Shown here one piece after another: positions 33,981 through 44,755 of a stretch of DNA of 64,000 nt (position 1 is its first letter; the number at the start of each line of letters is the position of its first letter). The stretch covers positions 1 through 64,000 of the forward strand of contig JAEUTQ010000043.1 in the NCBI GenBank assembly GCA_016787445.1, written 5' to 3'. A model generated the notes under the pieces. It was not told the DNA's origin. It did no database searches and was given only the letters and a program-made list of their open reading frames with translations. Origin of the DNA: Bacteroidia bacterium (GTDB lineage: Bacteria > Bacteroidota > Bacteroidia > B-17B0 > Aurantibacillaceae). The translations under genes and the position numbers were made by a program.

Positions 33981-34790
33981 ATGAATGTAAATAACAAAAC
34001 AATTCTTGTTACCGGTGGTGGAAACGGTATGGGACGTGAGTTAGTTTTACTCCTTCTAAAAAAAGGTGCCCGCGTTGCAGCTTTAGATGTTAGAGAAGAT
34101 TATTTAAATGAAACAAAATCTTTAGCAGGTGCCAATGCCAATCGTTTATCACTTCATGTGGTGAACATTACAGATAAATCTGCCGTTGAAAATTTGCCTC
34201 AACAAATTATAAATACGCACGGACAAATAGACGGCATTATCAACAACGCCGGCATCATACAGCCATTTGTAAAAGTGAATGATTTGGATTACGCATCAAT
34301 TGAACGTGTGGTAAACATTAATTTTTACGGTTTACTTTACATGACAAAAAGTTTTTTACCACATTTATTAAAGCGACCGGAAGCTCATATTGTAAATATC
34401 TCGAGCATGGGTGGATTTTTACCTGTGCCCGGACAAAGCATCTATGGCGCAACTAAAGCTGCCGTAAAGCTTTTAACGGAAGGATTACGTTCAGAATTAT
34501 TAGATACAAACGTAAGAGTAACCTTGATTTTTCCGGGAGCTATTGGAACTAACATTGCGAATAACTCAGGACTAAAAATGCCAAGTGTATCCAAAGAACA
34601 AGAAGAGAAATTTAAACCATTACCTGCAACAAAAGCTGCAGAAATGATTGTTGAAGGCATGGAAAAAAACAAATACCGGGTAATGGTTGGCTCAGATTCG
34701 CGCTTTATGGATTTTCTTTACAGATTAAGTCCGAAATTTGCCGCTGAATTCATTTATAAAAAAATGAAAGATTTATTGAAGAATAATTGA
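33981..34790 (+). CDS. SDR-family NAD(P)-dependent oxidoreductase
   Basis: 269 residues, classical short-chain dehydrogenase. TGGGNGMG (11-18) binds the cofactor, NNAG (88-91) stabilises the fold, and S141/S142 with Y155 and K159 (YGATK) form the catalytic set. Aspartate in VAALDVRED after strand 2 suggests NAD rather than NADP. The C-terminal extension (RFMDFLYRLSPKFAAEFI) resembles SDRs acting on lipophilic substrates. It follows the MFS gene by 137 bases. Confidence 0.92.
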   Translation: MNVNNKTILVTGGGNGMGRELVLLLLKKGARVAALDVREDYLNETKSLAGANANRLSLHVVNITDKSAVENLPQQIINTHGQIDGIINNAGIIQPFVKVNDLDYASIERVVNINFYGLLYMTKSFLPHLLKRPEAHIVNISSMGGFLPVPGQSIYGATKAAVKLLTEGLRSELLDTNVRVTLIFPGAIGTNIANNSGLKMPSVSKEQEEKFKPLPATKAAEMIVEGMEKNKYRVMVGSDSRFMDFLYRLSPKFAAEFIYKKMKDLLKNN

Positions 34791-34793
34791 ATG

Positions 34794-35032
34794 CATGTCT
34801 CGACTCCGCTCGACATGACAATTTGTTCCAGTGTCATTCCGACCGTAGGGAGGAATCTATTAAATAAAACATCTGCAATCATTCAATCGGCTCCTCGACA
34901 AGCTCGGGGACCATCCTTAACATGACAGTCCTTATCAAATGTCATTCCGACTGTAAAGAGGAATCTGTTGGAAAAGATGTCTCGACTCCGTCTACCTTCA
35001 TCACCATTTCGGTAGATAAACTCGACATGACA
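34794..35032. repeat. Cluster of dispersed intergenic repeats
   Basis: Three repeat types alternate. Type 1 contains TGTCTCGACTCC (34796-34807, 34979-34990) and returns as CTCGACATGACA. Type 2 opens TGTCATTCCGAC and ends AGGAATCT (34832-34858, 34940-34966; 24 of 27 positions equal). Type 3 is CTCGACAAGCTCG (34888-34912), shared with 4298-4322. They fill the gap between the SDR and E1 genes. Confidence 0.65.
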
Positions 35033-35063
35033 AAAAAAAGCCCCCGAAAATCGGGGGCTTTTA
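35032..35063. terminator. Bidirectional terminator between convergent SDR and E1 genes
   Basis: AGCCCCCGA (35039-35047) pairs with TCGGGGGCT (35051-35059), flanked by an A-run and a T-run. Confidence 0.9.
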
Positions 35064-35065
35064 TT

Positions 35066-37069
35066 TTAATAATTCCACAAATCCTGAAGTTTCTTTTTGA
35101 AACGATCTTTAGGTAAAAAGTTCCATTCTAAGTCAACATTCATTGGTACCGGTGTATCTAAACTTCCTTCACGCATAACCGGTGCATCCAGATATTCGAA
35201 ACAATTTTCAGTTATCAAGGCAGCAATCTCTCCTCCTATTCCGCCTGTTAAAGTATCTTCATGCAACACTAAAACTTTACCTGTTTTACGAACGGATTCA
35301 TAAATGGTATTGGTATCTAATGGCGCTAATGTTCTTAAGTCAATTAAATCAGCACTAATATCACTGAATTCATCCAACGCTTCCAATGCCCAATGTACAC
35401 CTAAACCATACGTAACAATGGTAACATCTTTTCCATGACGTAATACTTTTGCTTGTCCGAATGGAATTGTATAATAATCATCCGGAACATCTTCTGTTAT
35501 ACTTCTGTATAATGCTTTATGCTCAAAGAACATGACAGGATTCGGATCTTCAAACGCTGTCAATAATAATCCTTTTGCATCCACCGGAAATGCAGGATAA
35601 GCAATTTTTAATCCCGGAGTTTTGAAAAACCATGCTTCATTACTCTGGCTGTGGAATGGTCCGGCTGCTACAGCACCGCCTGTTGGCATTCGCACAACTA
35701 CATCTGCGTTTTGTCCCCAGCGATAATGACTCTTTGCTAAATTATTAACGATTTGGGTAATACCCTCACTAACGAAATCAGCGAACTGCATTTCCACCAT
35801 CGCCTTATGACCATTAATAGATAAACCAAAACCGGTTCCTAAAATGGCGCTTTCACATAACGGTGTGTTCCTTACTCTTCCTTTACCAAACTCGTCTACA
35901 AAACCTTCAGTAATCTTAAATACACCGCCGTACTCCGCAATGTCTTGTCCCATTAAAACAAGATTAGGATGTTTACGCATTGCTAAACGCATCCCATCAG
36001 AAACGGCATCAATTAAACGCTTATTGGTTTTGGATCCATTTGTATCTGAAGTATCAGCCACCGAAAATGGTTTAAATATTTCAGACAATTCTTTTTGCGT
36101 ATCAGGAGCCGGATTACTTTCTGCGAAAGCAATCTCCAGACCGTTATCAATTTCTTTTTTAATATCTGCGCGAATAGATTCGATGTTTTCTTCGCTTAAT
36201 ACACCTTCGGTAATTAAGAATCTTTCATAGTTATTTACCGGATCTTTTTTACCCCACACATCAAACAATTCTTTCGGCACATATTTTGTTCCACTCGCTT
36301 CTTCATGTCCGCGCATACGGAACGTAATACATTCTAAAATTATCGGACGAGGTGTTTCACGAATCGATTCAGCTAATTGTTTCACCGTTTCATACACTTT
36401 CACCACATTATTTCCATCTACGGTTACTCCTTCAATACCGTAACCAATCGCTTTATCTGCAAATGATTTACAACGGAATTGTTCGTTGCTTGGTGTACTT
36501 AATCCGTAACCGTTATTTTCAATCACAAAGATTACAGGCAAATCCCAAACAGCAGCTGTATTAATACTTTCATGGAAATCACCTTCACTGGCTCCACCAT
36601 CTCCACTAAAAACAACTGTTACCTTTTTATCTTGTTTTAATTTATTAGCTAAAGCAATTCCATCTGCGACTCCCATTTGCGGACCTAAATGAGAAATCAT
36701 TCCCACAATTTTAAACTCTTGTGTTCCGAAGTGGAAAGAGCGGTCGCGACCTTGCGTAAATCCACCCGGCTTACCTTGAAATTGAGAAAACAAACGATTA
36801 AGTGGGATTTGACGGGTTGTAAAAACACCGAGATTACGATGCATTGGGAGGATGTATTCATCCGGATTTAAAGCGCTGGCCACTCCAACAGAAATAGCTT
36901 CCTGTCCGATGCCACTGAACCATTTTGCAATTTTACCCTGACGTAAAAGAAGGAGCATTTTCTCCTCAATCATGCGGGGTTTTAATATGTTTTTATAGAG
37001 CGTTAAAAGCGTATCGTCTTTCAGCTTTTTACGATCGTACTTAATTGGAGTTTCGGCTGTAATTAACAT
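35066..37069 (-). CDS. 2-oxoacid dehydrogenase E1 component, alpha-beta fusion
   Basis: About 667 residues from ATG 37069. The N-terminal half is E1 alpha, with thiamine diphosphate loop GDGGASEGDFHES to IENN. The C-terminal half is E1 beta (MGQDIAEYGGVFKITEGF through GGIGGEIAALI). The fused enzyme decarboxylates pyruvate or branched-chain 2-oxoacids and passes the acyl group to the lipoyl domain of E2, which is not nearby. The -7 box TATCTTTG (37081-37074) lies within the longer frame starting at ATG 37102, which favours 37069. Substrate is not settled; branched-chain is plausible. Confidence 0.93.
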   Translation of the reverse strand: MLITAETPIKYDRKKLKDDTLLTLYKNILKPRMIEEKMLLLLRQGKIAKWFSGIGQEAISVGVASALNPDEYILPMHRNLGVFTTRQIPLNRLFSQFQGKPGGFTQGRDRSFHFGTQEFKIVGMISHLGPQMGVADGIALANKLKQDKKVTVVFSGDGGASEGDFHESINTAAVWDLPVIFVIENNGYGLSTPSNEQFRCKSFADKAIGYGIEGVTVDGNNVVKVYETVKQLAESIRETPRPIILECITFRMRGHEEASGTKYVPKELFDVWGKKDPVNNYERFLITEGVLSEENIESIRADIKKEIDNGLEIAFAESNPAPDTQKELSEIFKPFSVADTSDTNGSKTNKRLIDAVSDGMRLAMRKHPNLVLMGQDIAEYGGVFKITEGFVDEFGKGRVRNTPLCESAILGTGFGLSINGHKAMVEMQFADFVSEGITQIVNNLAKSHYRWGQNADVVVRMPTGGAVAAGPFHSQSNEAWFFKTPGLKIAYPAFPVDAKGLLLTAFEDPNPVMFFEHKALYRSITEDVPDDYYTIPFGQAKVLRHGKDVTIVTYGLGVHWALEALDEFSDISADLIDLRTLAPLDTNTIYESVRKTGKVLVLHEDTLTGGIGGEIAALITENCFEYLDAPVMREGSLDTPVPMNVDLEWNFLPKDRFKKKLQDLWNY

Positions 37070-37073
37070 GTGG

Positions 37074-37081
37074 CAAAGATA
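37074..37081 (-). promoter_or_regulatory. -7 promoter box directly before the E1 ATG
   Basis: TATCTTTG fits TAnnTTTG and is separated from ATG 37069 by CCAC only. This implies an almost leaderless mRNA. No -33 TTTG at normal spacing. Confidence 0.35.
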
Positions 37082-37253
37082 GGAATTGTATTGAGGAATC
37101 ATTGACAGATAATTAACAAAAGTGATTGAAATTTAGGGCAGTTTTAGTTCGGAATCATGGGTAAATTGAGCGAAACCAAGCTTATGCTTATTGTAGGAAG
37201 AAGGAAAATGGCACGATAATTGTATTTTTACCATTAAACTAACCCCTTTAAGC

Positions 37254-38612
37254 ATGAAAAAAAATCTACATTTTATTGCTGCTTTGTTTATGGCATGTAC
37301 AATAACATCCATGGCTCAAAATAAACAATCTTTATTGAGTAACAATGTTTCTCTTTTAGAAGAATCAAATACTTTTACTTTATCGAAAGTAAAACATAAT
37401 GATTCTTTGAGCGGATTTAACGAGCAACAGGCTCGTGATCTGGCACCTTTAAAGGGAATTACTGCCGAGGAAATGGATGTATACATGGCAATTTCCAGAA
37501 GGGAATTTATTAAAAGTAAATATAATTTGATTTCGAAACCTATCAAGAACAACTCTTATTCAAATGTCACAAAATTAGCAACTGCTTCTTGCGTTAATGA
37601 GGATTTTGAAGAACAAGGACTCGTTACTTCAGTTCCTGCAGTAGTTAACGTTACTACGACTACTGATGTTAATGGCTGGACCGTTACGAGTGGAGTCAAT
37701 TCTGGAGGAAATGGCTCTTGTACTTTGAGTGGTTGCTGTACGAGTTCAACAGGATTAACCGTAGCTGAAATTGGTATTGGATCCTCTGGTTATGTTGACG
37801 CTGTAATTGGTGCATCCTATCCAATATTTTCTGTTTTTGGTAATAATGCAAACAACGGAAGTCTAATAAGCGGAAATCCTACTAATATGCGTGGCGACTG
37901 GATTGTTAGAGTTAACAATCAAACTGCCGGTGCAGGAATTTCAAGAATCACTAAAAGCTTTATTGTTAGCCCTGCCAACGCGAAATTTAAATTCGCTTCA
38001 ATTGCTGTTGCTCAAGGTGCGCACTGTTGTTGTGATAACGTTGGGATTGCTATAAACTTTAAAGATTGTTTAGGTAATATGTTAGCTACATCAGGTCAAT
38101 TTAGTGTTTCTCCTTCTGCCGGACCTGGCTGTACTCCAACAGGACCTTGCACCACCGGTGCACCACTTACATTTACAAATGCTGCAATTGCCGGATGGGT
38201 TTATAATCAATGGCGTGTTGATTCAGTAGATCTTTCGTTTTGGATTGGAAGCTGTATTTCAATTGAGGTAACCGGAATCGATTGCCCTTACTCCGGCCAT
38301 GCAGGTTACGCGTATTTTGACGCACAATGTTCACCTATTGCCGTAAGTAGCGGTGTAAGCACTTTACATCAGTCTGAAATGTTTAACCTATACCCAAACC
38401 CAAACAATGGTATTTTTAATTTAGATATTGCTAAACCTATCCAAAACGGTGAAATTGAAATACGAAATATTTTAGGACAACTTATATTGCGCGAAGAAAT
38501 CAAACAGGGCAACAATAAAATCAATTCACAGAATTTATTAAAAGGCATTTATACTTATGCCGTGTTGCAAAACAAAGAAGTGATTCATACTGGTAAAGTA
38601 ATAATTGAATAA
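37254..38612 (+). CDS. Cysteine-rich secreted protein with T9SS type A sorting domain
   Basis: 452 residues. Signal peptide to about 21 (ITSMAQ). A propeptide-like charged region (25-100) precedes a beta-rich domain with several cysteine pairs (GCCTSS, AHCCCDNVG, GCTPTGPCTTG). The last ~80 residues (FNLYPNPNNGIFNL to GKVIIE) are a type A sorting domain. It is therefore a T9SS cargo protein at the cell surface or released. The central domain I do not recognise; the disulphide richness suggests a stable extracellular binding or enzymatic module. Confidence 0.85.
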   Translation: MKKNLHFIAALFMACTITSMAQNKQSLLSNNVSLLEESNTFTLSKVKHNDSLSGFNEQQARDLAPLKGITAEEMDVYMAISRREFIKSKYNLISKPIKNNSYSNVTKLATASCVNEDFEEQGLVTSVPAVVNVTTTTDVNGWTVTSGVNSGGNGSCTLSGCCTSSTGLTVAEIGIGSSGYVDAVIGASYPIFSVFGNNANNGSLISGNPTNMRGDWIVRVNNQTAGAGISRITKSFIVSPANAKFKFASIAVAQGAHCCCDNVGIAINFKDCLGNMLATSGQFSVSPSAGPGCTPTGPCTTGAPLTFTNAAIAGWVYNQWRVDSVDLSFWIGSCISIEVTGIDCPYSGHAGYAYFDAQCSPIAVSSGVSTLHQSEMFNLYPNPNNGIFNLDIAKPIQNGEIEIRNILGQLILREEIKQGNNKINSQNLLKGIYTYAVLQNKEVIHTGKVIIE

Positions 38613-38630
38613 GTCAACTTTTACAAATGA

Positions 38631-38687
38631 AATGAAGCAATCTTAAAACAGATTGCTTCGCTTCATTACATTGCGCTCGCAATGACG
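38631..38687. repeat. Dispersed double-hairpin repeat between convergent genes
   Basis: AAGCAATCT/AGATTGCTT (38635-38643 with 38650-38658) and CATTGCG-CT-CGCAATG (38669-38684) form two adjacent hairpins. The wording GCAATGA and GAAGCAATC is that of a dispersed repeat I have seen in many bacterial genomes. It has no T-run but may act as a shared 3' end. Confidence 0.55.
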
Positions 38688-38692
38688 GTCCT

Positions 38693-40957
38693 TTAATCCT
38701 CCTTAAACTTTAGCCAAGTCAGTTCTTTTATTTTAAATCGCAAGCCTGCATAAATCATTCGTCCGTAAATTGGTCCCCACACCATACTCGCGTCGAAATA
38801 TTTACTAAACGGTGCTTCACTGGCTACAATTGGACTCTGTTGTTTAAAGTCCAGCGCGTTTTCTACCCCAACATAAATATGTAATTCCGCTTTAGGAAAT
38901 TTGGTAAGATAAGTGATTTGTCCTAATACATTATAGAAGTCAGGCGAATACGAGTTTCGTTTATAAACCTCCGGATTTGATTGTGTATCCGGTAATCGCT
39001 TTGAACCATTGTATTGTAAAGTGGCATCGAACTGCCAGTGATTCCGCTTGGTTTCGTAACTGAAATTAACAAAGGCACGGTGCATACTCACCATTGGTTT
39101 CTGCATTAATCCCTGTTCATACTTCATCTTTGTATCCACATAACGATAAGCAGTCTTAACAAAGAATCGCTTACGCGGCTCCATATTAAATTCAAACTGT
39201 GCCGTGTTGGAATAAGACGGTCCTTTAAGATTGTAAATATTTACTTCCTGTGTATTTTTATCAACATCCACAACCACCTGATTCGTAAAATCTGTTCGGT
39301 AGGCGTCGACCGTTATATAAGCCTCACGGTAATTGATTTTGAACTTCTGAGTAAAGTTAAAACCATAATTCCAACCATCTTCAGGTTTTAATCCATAAGG
39401 CATACTGAAATCCGAGGGTGTTACTACCCAAGTACGTGAGGATGCCATCAAATAAGTATTATCCGCAAAAATATTAGCTGTACGTAATGCACGGCCTCCA
39501 CTCAATCTAAAAACAGTCTTACTTTCATTAAAGGCATAACGCAAATGTAAACGCGGTGTGAAAAACAATCCGTAGTAATTATGATAATCAGCGCGCAAGC
39601 CTGCCACCAAATTAAACTTGTCTTTGGTATTATGCGCAAACTCTGCAAAGGCCCCGCCAACTTTTTCATTACGGTTATATTTAAACAATTGAAACTTTTC
39701 ATCAATCACATCATCCATATAACTCGCTCCCACTTTAAAGCTGTTATCTGTGGTTTTAATGATACCCTGATAAATATAATTGGCATAAAATGTTTTTTGC
39801 AATCCTGAATACTTACTGTGACCATAATAATTATTTTGGTTATGATTTAAATAGGATAACTGCAGCCCCATACTGGTACCCGGTTTTTTAAGAACGTAAC
39901 CTGTTTTGCTGTAGACTTCCCATTTTTCATTATTAATTCCTATTTCATAGGGATGAATAGAATCATTGTGAGCATGCGCGGTAGATAATTGTCCGCCCTT
40001 ACGTTCATCAATCATGTATCCGCCACCAAAACGCGCCTCAAAACCTTTTTTCCCTTCATAGGTATATTTTTTGATGACGTTGTATTGTCTTCCTGTTGGG
40101 ATATCCAAAAACAAATCATGATTATGATCCTCTGCGAGGGGATTAAAACTGGCATGCGCCAACCATCCGGTAGAAAAACGCTTTGTTACTTTTTGTACAA
40201 AATCCAAATTATACTCGTTACGTCCGTTTTGATTTACATACGTATTGAAATTTAATTTGTCGGCATTAGCCGGATCGTGTAACTCAGTATTGATTTGACC
40301 GGTAAAACTTTCGTAGCCATTTACAACTGAACCTGCACCCTTGCTTAATTGAATAGATTTTATCCATGTTCCGGGAATAAAAGTTAATCCATAACTATTG
40401 GCTAATCCACGCATATACGGCATGTTTTCCTTGGTAATTTGAGCGTATTGTCCGGATAAACCCAGCATTTGAATTTGCTTGGTACCGCTAACGGCATCAG
40501 CAAAATTCACATCAATACTAGGATTGGTTTCGAAGCTTTCCGACAAATTACAGCAAGCTGCTTTCATGAGTGAACGCTCGGTTAAAATTTCGGTCTTAAT
40601 TGCATTAAGGTAAGAAATTTCGGTGCCACTGCTGATGTATTCAATTTCTACCTCAGAAAGGTTTACACCACTCGATAAGATAACGGTTATCGGCTTACTA
40701 TCATCTTTTACAATCACACCTTCGGTTTTATAGCCTGTTAGTGAAAACAAAACCGTATCTCCTTTGGTTGCGTGTATTAGCTGAAAATTGCCGGCAGTAT
40801 CCGTCATGGCAATTTCACCGCGTTTAACCTGAATAATAGCGTTAGGTAATCCCACAGGATTTTTTTTGGCGTCGAGTTCAATAACACGCCCTTTGATTTG
40901 AGCTGAAGCGAACAAAGACAAACCAATTCCAATTAGGAAAAGGAATAATTTTTTCAT
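38693..40957 (-). CDS. TonB-dependent outer-membrane receptor
   Basis: 754 residues. Signal peptide to about 19 (FASAQ). A carboxypeptidase-like regulatory domain (21-95), then the plug (about 115-220; EITKENMPYMRG and GAGSVVNGYESF) and a 22-strand-type barrel ending in a hydrophobic-aromatic C-terminus. It imports a scarce ligand across the outer membrane using TonB energy. It is last in a metal operon: the HMA gene ends 15 bases upstream, and a HYC_CC_PP gene precedes that. Copper or another soft metal is thus the best guess for ligand. Confidence 0.93.
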   Translation of the reverse strand: MKKLFLFLIGIGLSLFASAQIKGRVIELDAKKNPVGLPNAIIQVKRGEIAMTDTAGNFQLIHATKGDTVLFSLTGYKTEGVIVKDDSKPITVILSSGVNLSEVEIEYISSGTEISYLNAIKTEILTERSLMKAACCNLSESFETNPSIDVNFADAVSGTKQIQMLGLSGQYAQITKENMPYMRGLANSYGLTFIPGTWIKSIQLSKGAGSVVNGYESFTGQINTELHDPANADKLNFNTYVNQNGRNEYNLDFVQKVTKRFSTGWLAHASFNPLAEDHNHDLFLDIPTGRQYNVIKKYTYEGKKGFEARFGGGYMIDERKGGQLSTAHAHNDSIHPYEIGINNEKWEVYSKTGYVLKKPGTSMGLQLSYLNHNQNNYYGHSKYSGLQKTFYANYIYQGIIKTTDNSFKVGASYMDDVIDEKFQLFKYNRNEKVGGAFAEFAHNTKDKFNLVAGLRADYHNYYGLFFTPRLHLRYAFNESKTVFRLSGGRALRTANIFADNTYLMASSRTWVVTPSDFSMPYGLKPEDGWNYGFNFTQKFKINYREAYITVDAYRTDFTNQVVVDVDKNTQEVNIYNLKGPSYSNTAQFEFNMEPRKRFFVKTAYRYVDTKMKYEQGLMQKPMVSMHRAFVNFSYETKRNHWQFDATLQYNGSKRLPDTQSNPEVYKRNSYSPDFYNVLGQITYLTKFPKAELHIYVGVENALDFKQQSPIVASEAPFSKYFDASMVWGPIYGRMIYAGLRFKIKELTWLKFKED

Positions 40958-40972
40958 TTTAAAACGAATTAA

Positions 40973-41320
40973 TTATTTCTTATCCTCACATTTATTATCG
41001 CGGTATTGGCAGCATTTAGGCAGCTTCTTGTAATTGGCATCGGAGGCTTTTACCTCCCCTACATCATGTCCCGCTTTTGCAATGGCTTGCTTTATTTGTT
41101 CGGGAGTAATTTTATCAGGACTATACACAACAGTCGCTACCTGAGTTTTTTCTTCCCAGGTGCATACTTTTACTCCTTTGATATCAGCGGCATTTTCGAT
41201 GCGCTCTTTACATTGTTCGCAATTTCCCTTAACTGTAAAAGTAATTGTTTGAGTTGATTTGGTTTGACTAAATACATTAACGGATAAAAACAATCCGATC
41301 AATAAAAATAAATTTTTCAT
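40973..41320 (-). CDS. Secreted heavy-metal-associated (HMA) domain protein
   Basis: 115 residues. Signal peptide to about 18 (NVFSQ). The domain has the metal-binding loop GNCEQC (C34, C37) and the alternating beta-alpha pattern of HMA/CopZ folds. The C-terminus has a second cysteine pair in LPKCCQY, a feature shared with the paralogue at 49986. It is likely a periplasmic copper or soft-metal carrier that hands metal to or from the TonB receptor 15 bases downstream. Confidence 0.88.
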   Translation of the reverse strand: MKNLFLLIGLFLSVNVFSQTKSTQTITFTVKGNCEQCKERIENAADIKGVKVCTWEEKTQVATVVYSPDKITPEQIKQAIAKAGHDVGEVKASDANYKKLPKCCQYRDNKCEDKK

Positions 41321-41381
41321 GTTAATTTGATTTAATGGTTAAATAATAAAATATAAACTGACGAAAGGAATCAGCTCACCA

Positions 41382-41747
41382 TTAAATTCTGAGTACGGAA
41401 GTCTTAATAATATCGCTCTGCAAGAGCTTTGGAGGTGGAATTTTAGCATCCGTTGAAACAAATGCCGTATATAAACTTAAATCATTTAAAGTAAACGTTG
41501 TTGTAAAAATCAAATCCAATGTCGGAATCTGAATATCGGAACCTGCGTTAATTTTCTTTGCAGTAAAATCAGGGGCATAACGCGCAAACGTATTCTCATT
41601 ATCGCAACAACCCGAAGGCATTTCCTCTTCTTCCTCCCCACAACAAGTATTATCCTTTACTAGAAAACTCACGGTTTCCAATTCACCGCCACAATAGTGC
41701 ATGTAAACAGGTATACCAATAGCTGTAGTTACATAAACTGCAACCAT
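41382..41747 (-). CDS. HYC_CC_PP family protein (metal-associated)
   Basis: 121 residues from the first ATG. The three name-giving motifs are all present: HYC (17-19), double-cysteine pairs at 35-36 and 47-48, and PPP near the C-terminus. This Bacteroidota family is found beside metal-transport genes, as here. The frame stays open 15 codons upstream with a basic-hydrophobic signal-like segment (TAFKKYLFG) but no ATG, GTG or TTG; a rare ATT at 41780 would give a complete signal peptide. It heads the HYC-HMA-TonB receptor operon and is divergent from ligA. Confidence 0.8.
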   Translation of the reverse strand: MVAVYVTTAIGIPVYMHYCGGELETVSFLVKDNTCCGEEEEEMPSGCCDNENTFARYAPDFTAKKINAGSDIQIPTLDLIFTTTFTLNDLSLYTAFVSTDAKIPPPKLLQSDIIKTSVLRI

Positions 41748-41851
41748 TAGTCCGAAAAGATATTTTTTAAACGCTGTAATAGTGTTAACTTCTTATTACA
41801 AATTTCGTCATTTTTTAGGTACGTTTTTCACAAATTTGTTAAATCATCTAA

Positions 41852-43879
<2,028 letters not shown>

Positions 43880-43886
43880 AATTAAC

Positions 43887-44753
43887 ATGAATCAATTGAA
43901 TAGCAGAAACACAAGCGTAGGTAGCCGAATTTTAAGAGGATTAAAAATCGGGGGATTAATTTTCATAGTTACCATCATTGGCATGTCATCGTGCAGTTAT
44001 GTAAGTGTAAACGGTGACGAAGAAGCGGTATTAATTATGAAGCCTTTTTTCTTTGGTCATGGTGGTGTGGATGAAACACCCGTAAGTTCAGGACGAATCA
44101 TGGTGGCCGCTACTACTGATGATGTGATTTTCAAAATTACACCTGTAGCCTATGCAGAGAAATTTGAAAATTTAATTTCGGATGATAATGTTCCCTTAGA
44201 CTTTGAAACGCATTTAACACTACGTATACATAAAGGCAGCACACCTGATTTATATAAAAACTTTGGTGCCGATTGGTATGAACATAACGTTTCTCCTAAA
44301 TTCAGATCATTGGTACGCGATGTGGTAAGTGCATACAAAATGCAAGATTTAATTAGTAGCCGCGAAATCTTAACTGCTATTGATGAAAAATTATTTAAAA
44401 GCATGGAAACTTATTTTAAAGCCATAAAGATTCCTGTTGAAATAATGCAAGTAACCATTGGTGCTGCTACTCCGCCTGATGAAGTATTAGTGGAAACACA
44501 AAAAACCGCTGCGCAAAATCAAAGTATTTTAACACAAGAAGCGCGCGCAAAAGCAGAGCTATCACGTAAGCAAGCAGAAATCAACAAAGCCATAGCCGAC
44601 GAAGCTTACAAACAACAAATGGGCATGAGCATCAGCGATTATTTAGAATTACGTCAGTTAGAAATTGAAAAAGAAAAAGTTGAACTTATTAAAGACAAAC
44701 AAAACGTGTCGATTATTTTCGGAGATGTTAAGCCGGTAAAAACTATTAAATAA
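43887..44753 (+). CDS. SPFH/prohibitin-domain membrane protein
   Basis: 288 residues. A single hydrophobic segment near 21-37 anchors it (LIFIVTIIGMSSC); a lipobox MSSC is also possible. The SPFH domain (about 40-190; VNGDEEAVLI to IEIMQVTIG) is followed by a charged helix (about 195-265) typical of prohibitins, used in ring formation. Such proteins organise membrane domains and modulate proteases like FtsH; the substrate is unknown. It lies between ligA and the DUF3108 gene with gaps of seven and two bases. Confidence 0.87.
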   Translation: MNQLNSRNTSVGSRILRGLKIGGLIFIVTIIGMSSCSYVSVNGDEEAVLIMKPFFFGHGGVDETPVSSGRIMVAATTDDVIFKITPVAYAEKFENLISDDNVPLDFETHLTLRIHKGSTPDLYKNFGADWYEHNVSPKFRSLVRDVVSAYKMQDLISSREILTAIDEKLFKSMETYFKAIKIPVEIMQVTIGAATPPDEVLVETQKTAAQNQSILTQEARAKAELSRKQAEINKAIADEAYKQQMGMSISDYLELRQLEIEKEKVELIKDKQNVSIIFGDVKPVKTIK

Positions 44754-44755
44754 AA

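Noticed and set aside
34922-35116. Short frame over the repeat cluster
   Set aside because: It crosses dispersed repeats and the bidirectional terminator, and its sequence is a translation of the repeat words.
38693-41747. Siderophore or vitamin B12 uptake locus
   Set aside because: The two upstream genes are cysteine-rich metal proteins, and no ABC transporter, siderophore synthesis gene or cobalamin riboswitch lies upstream.
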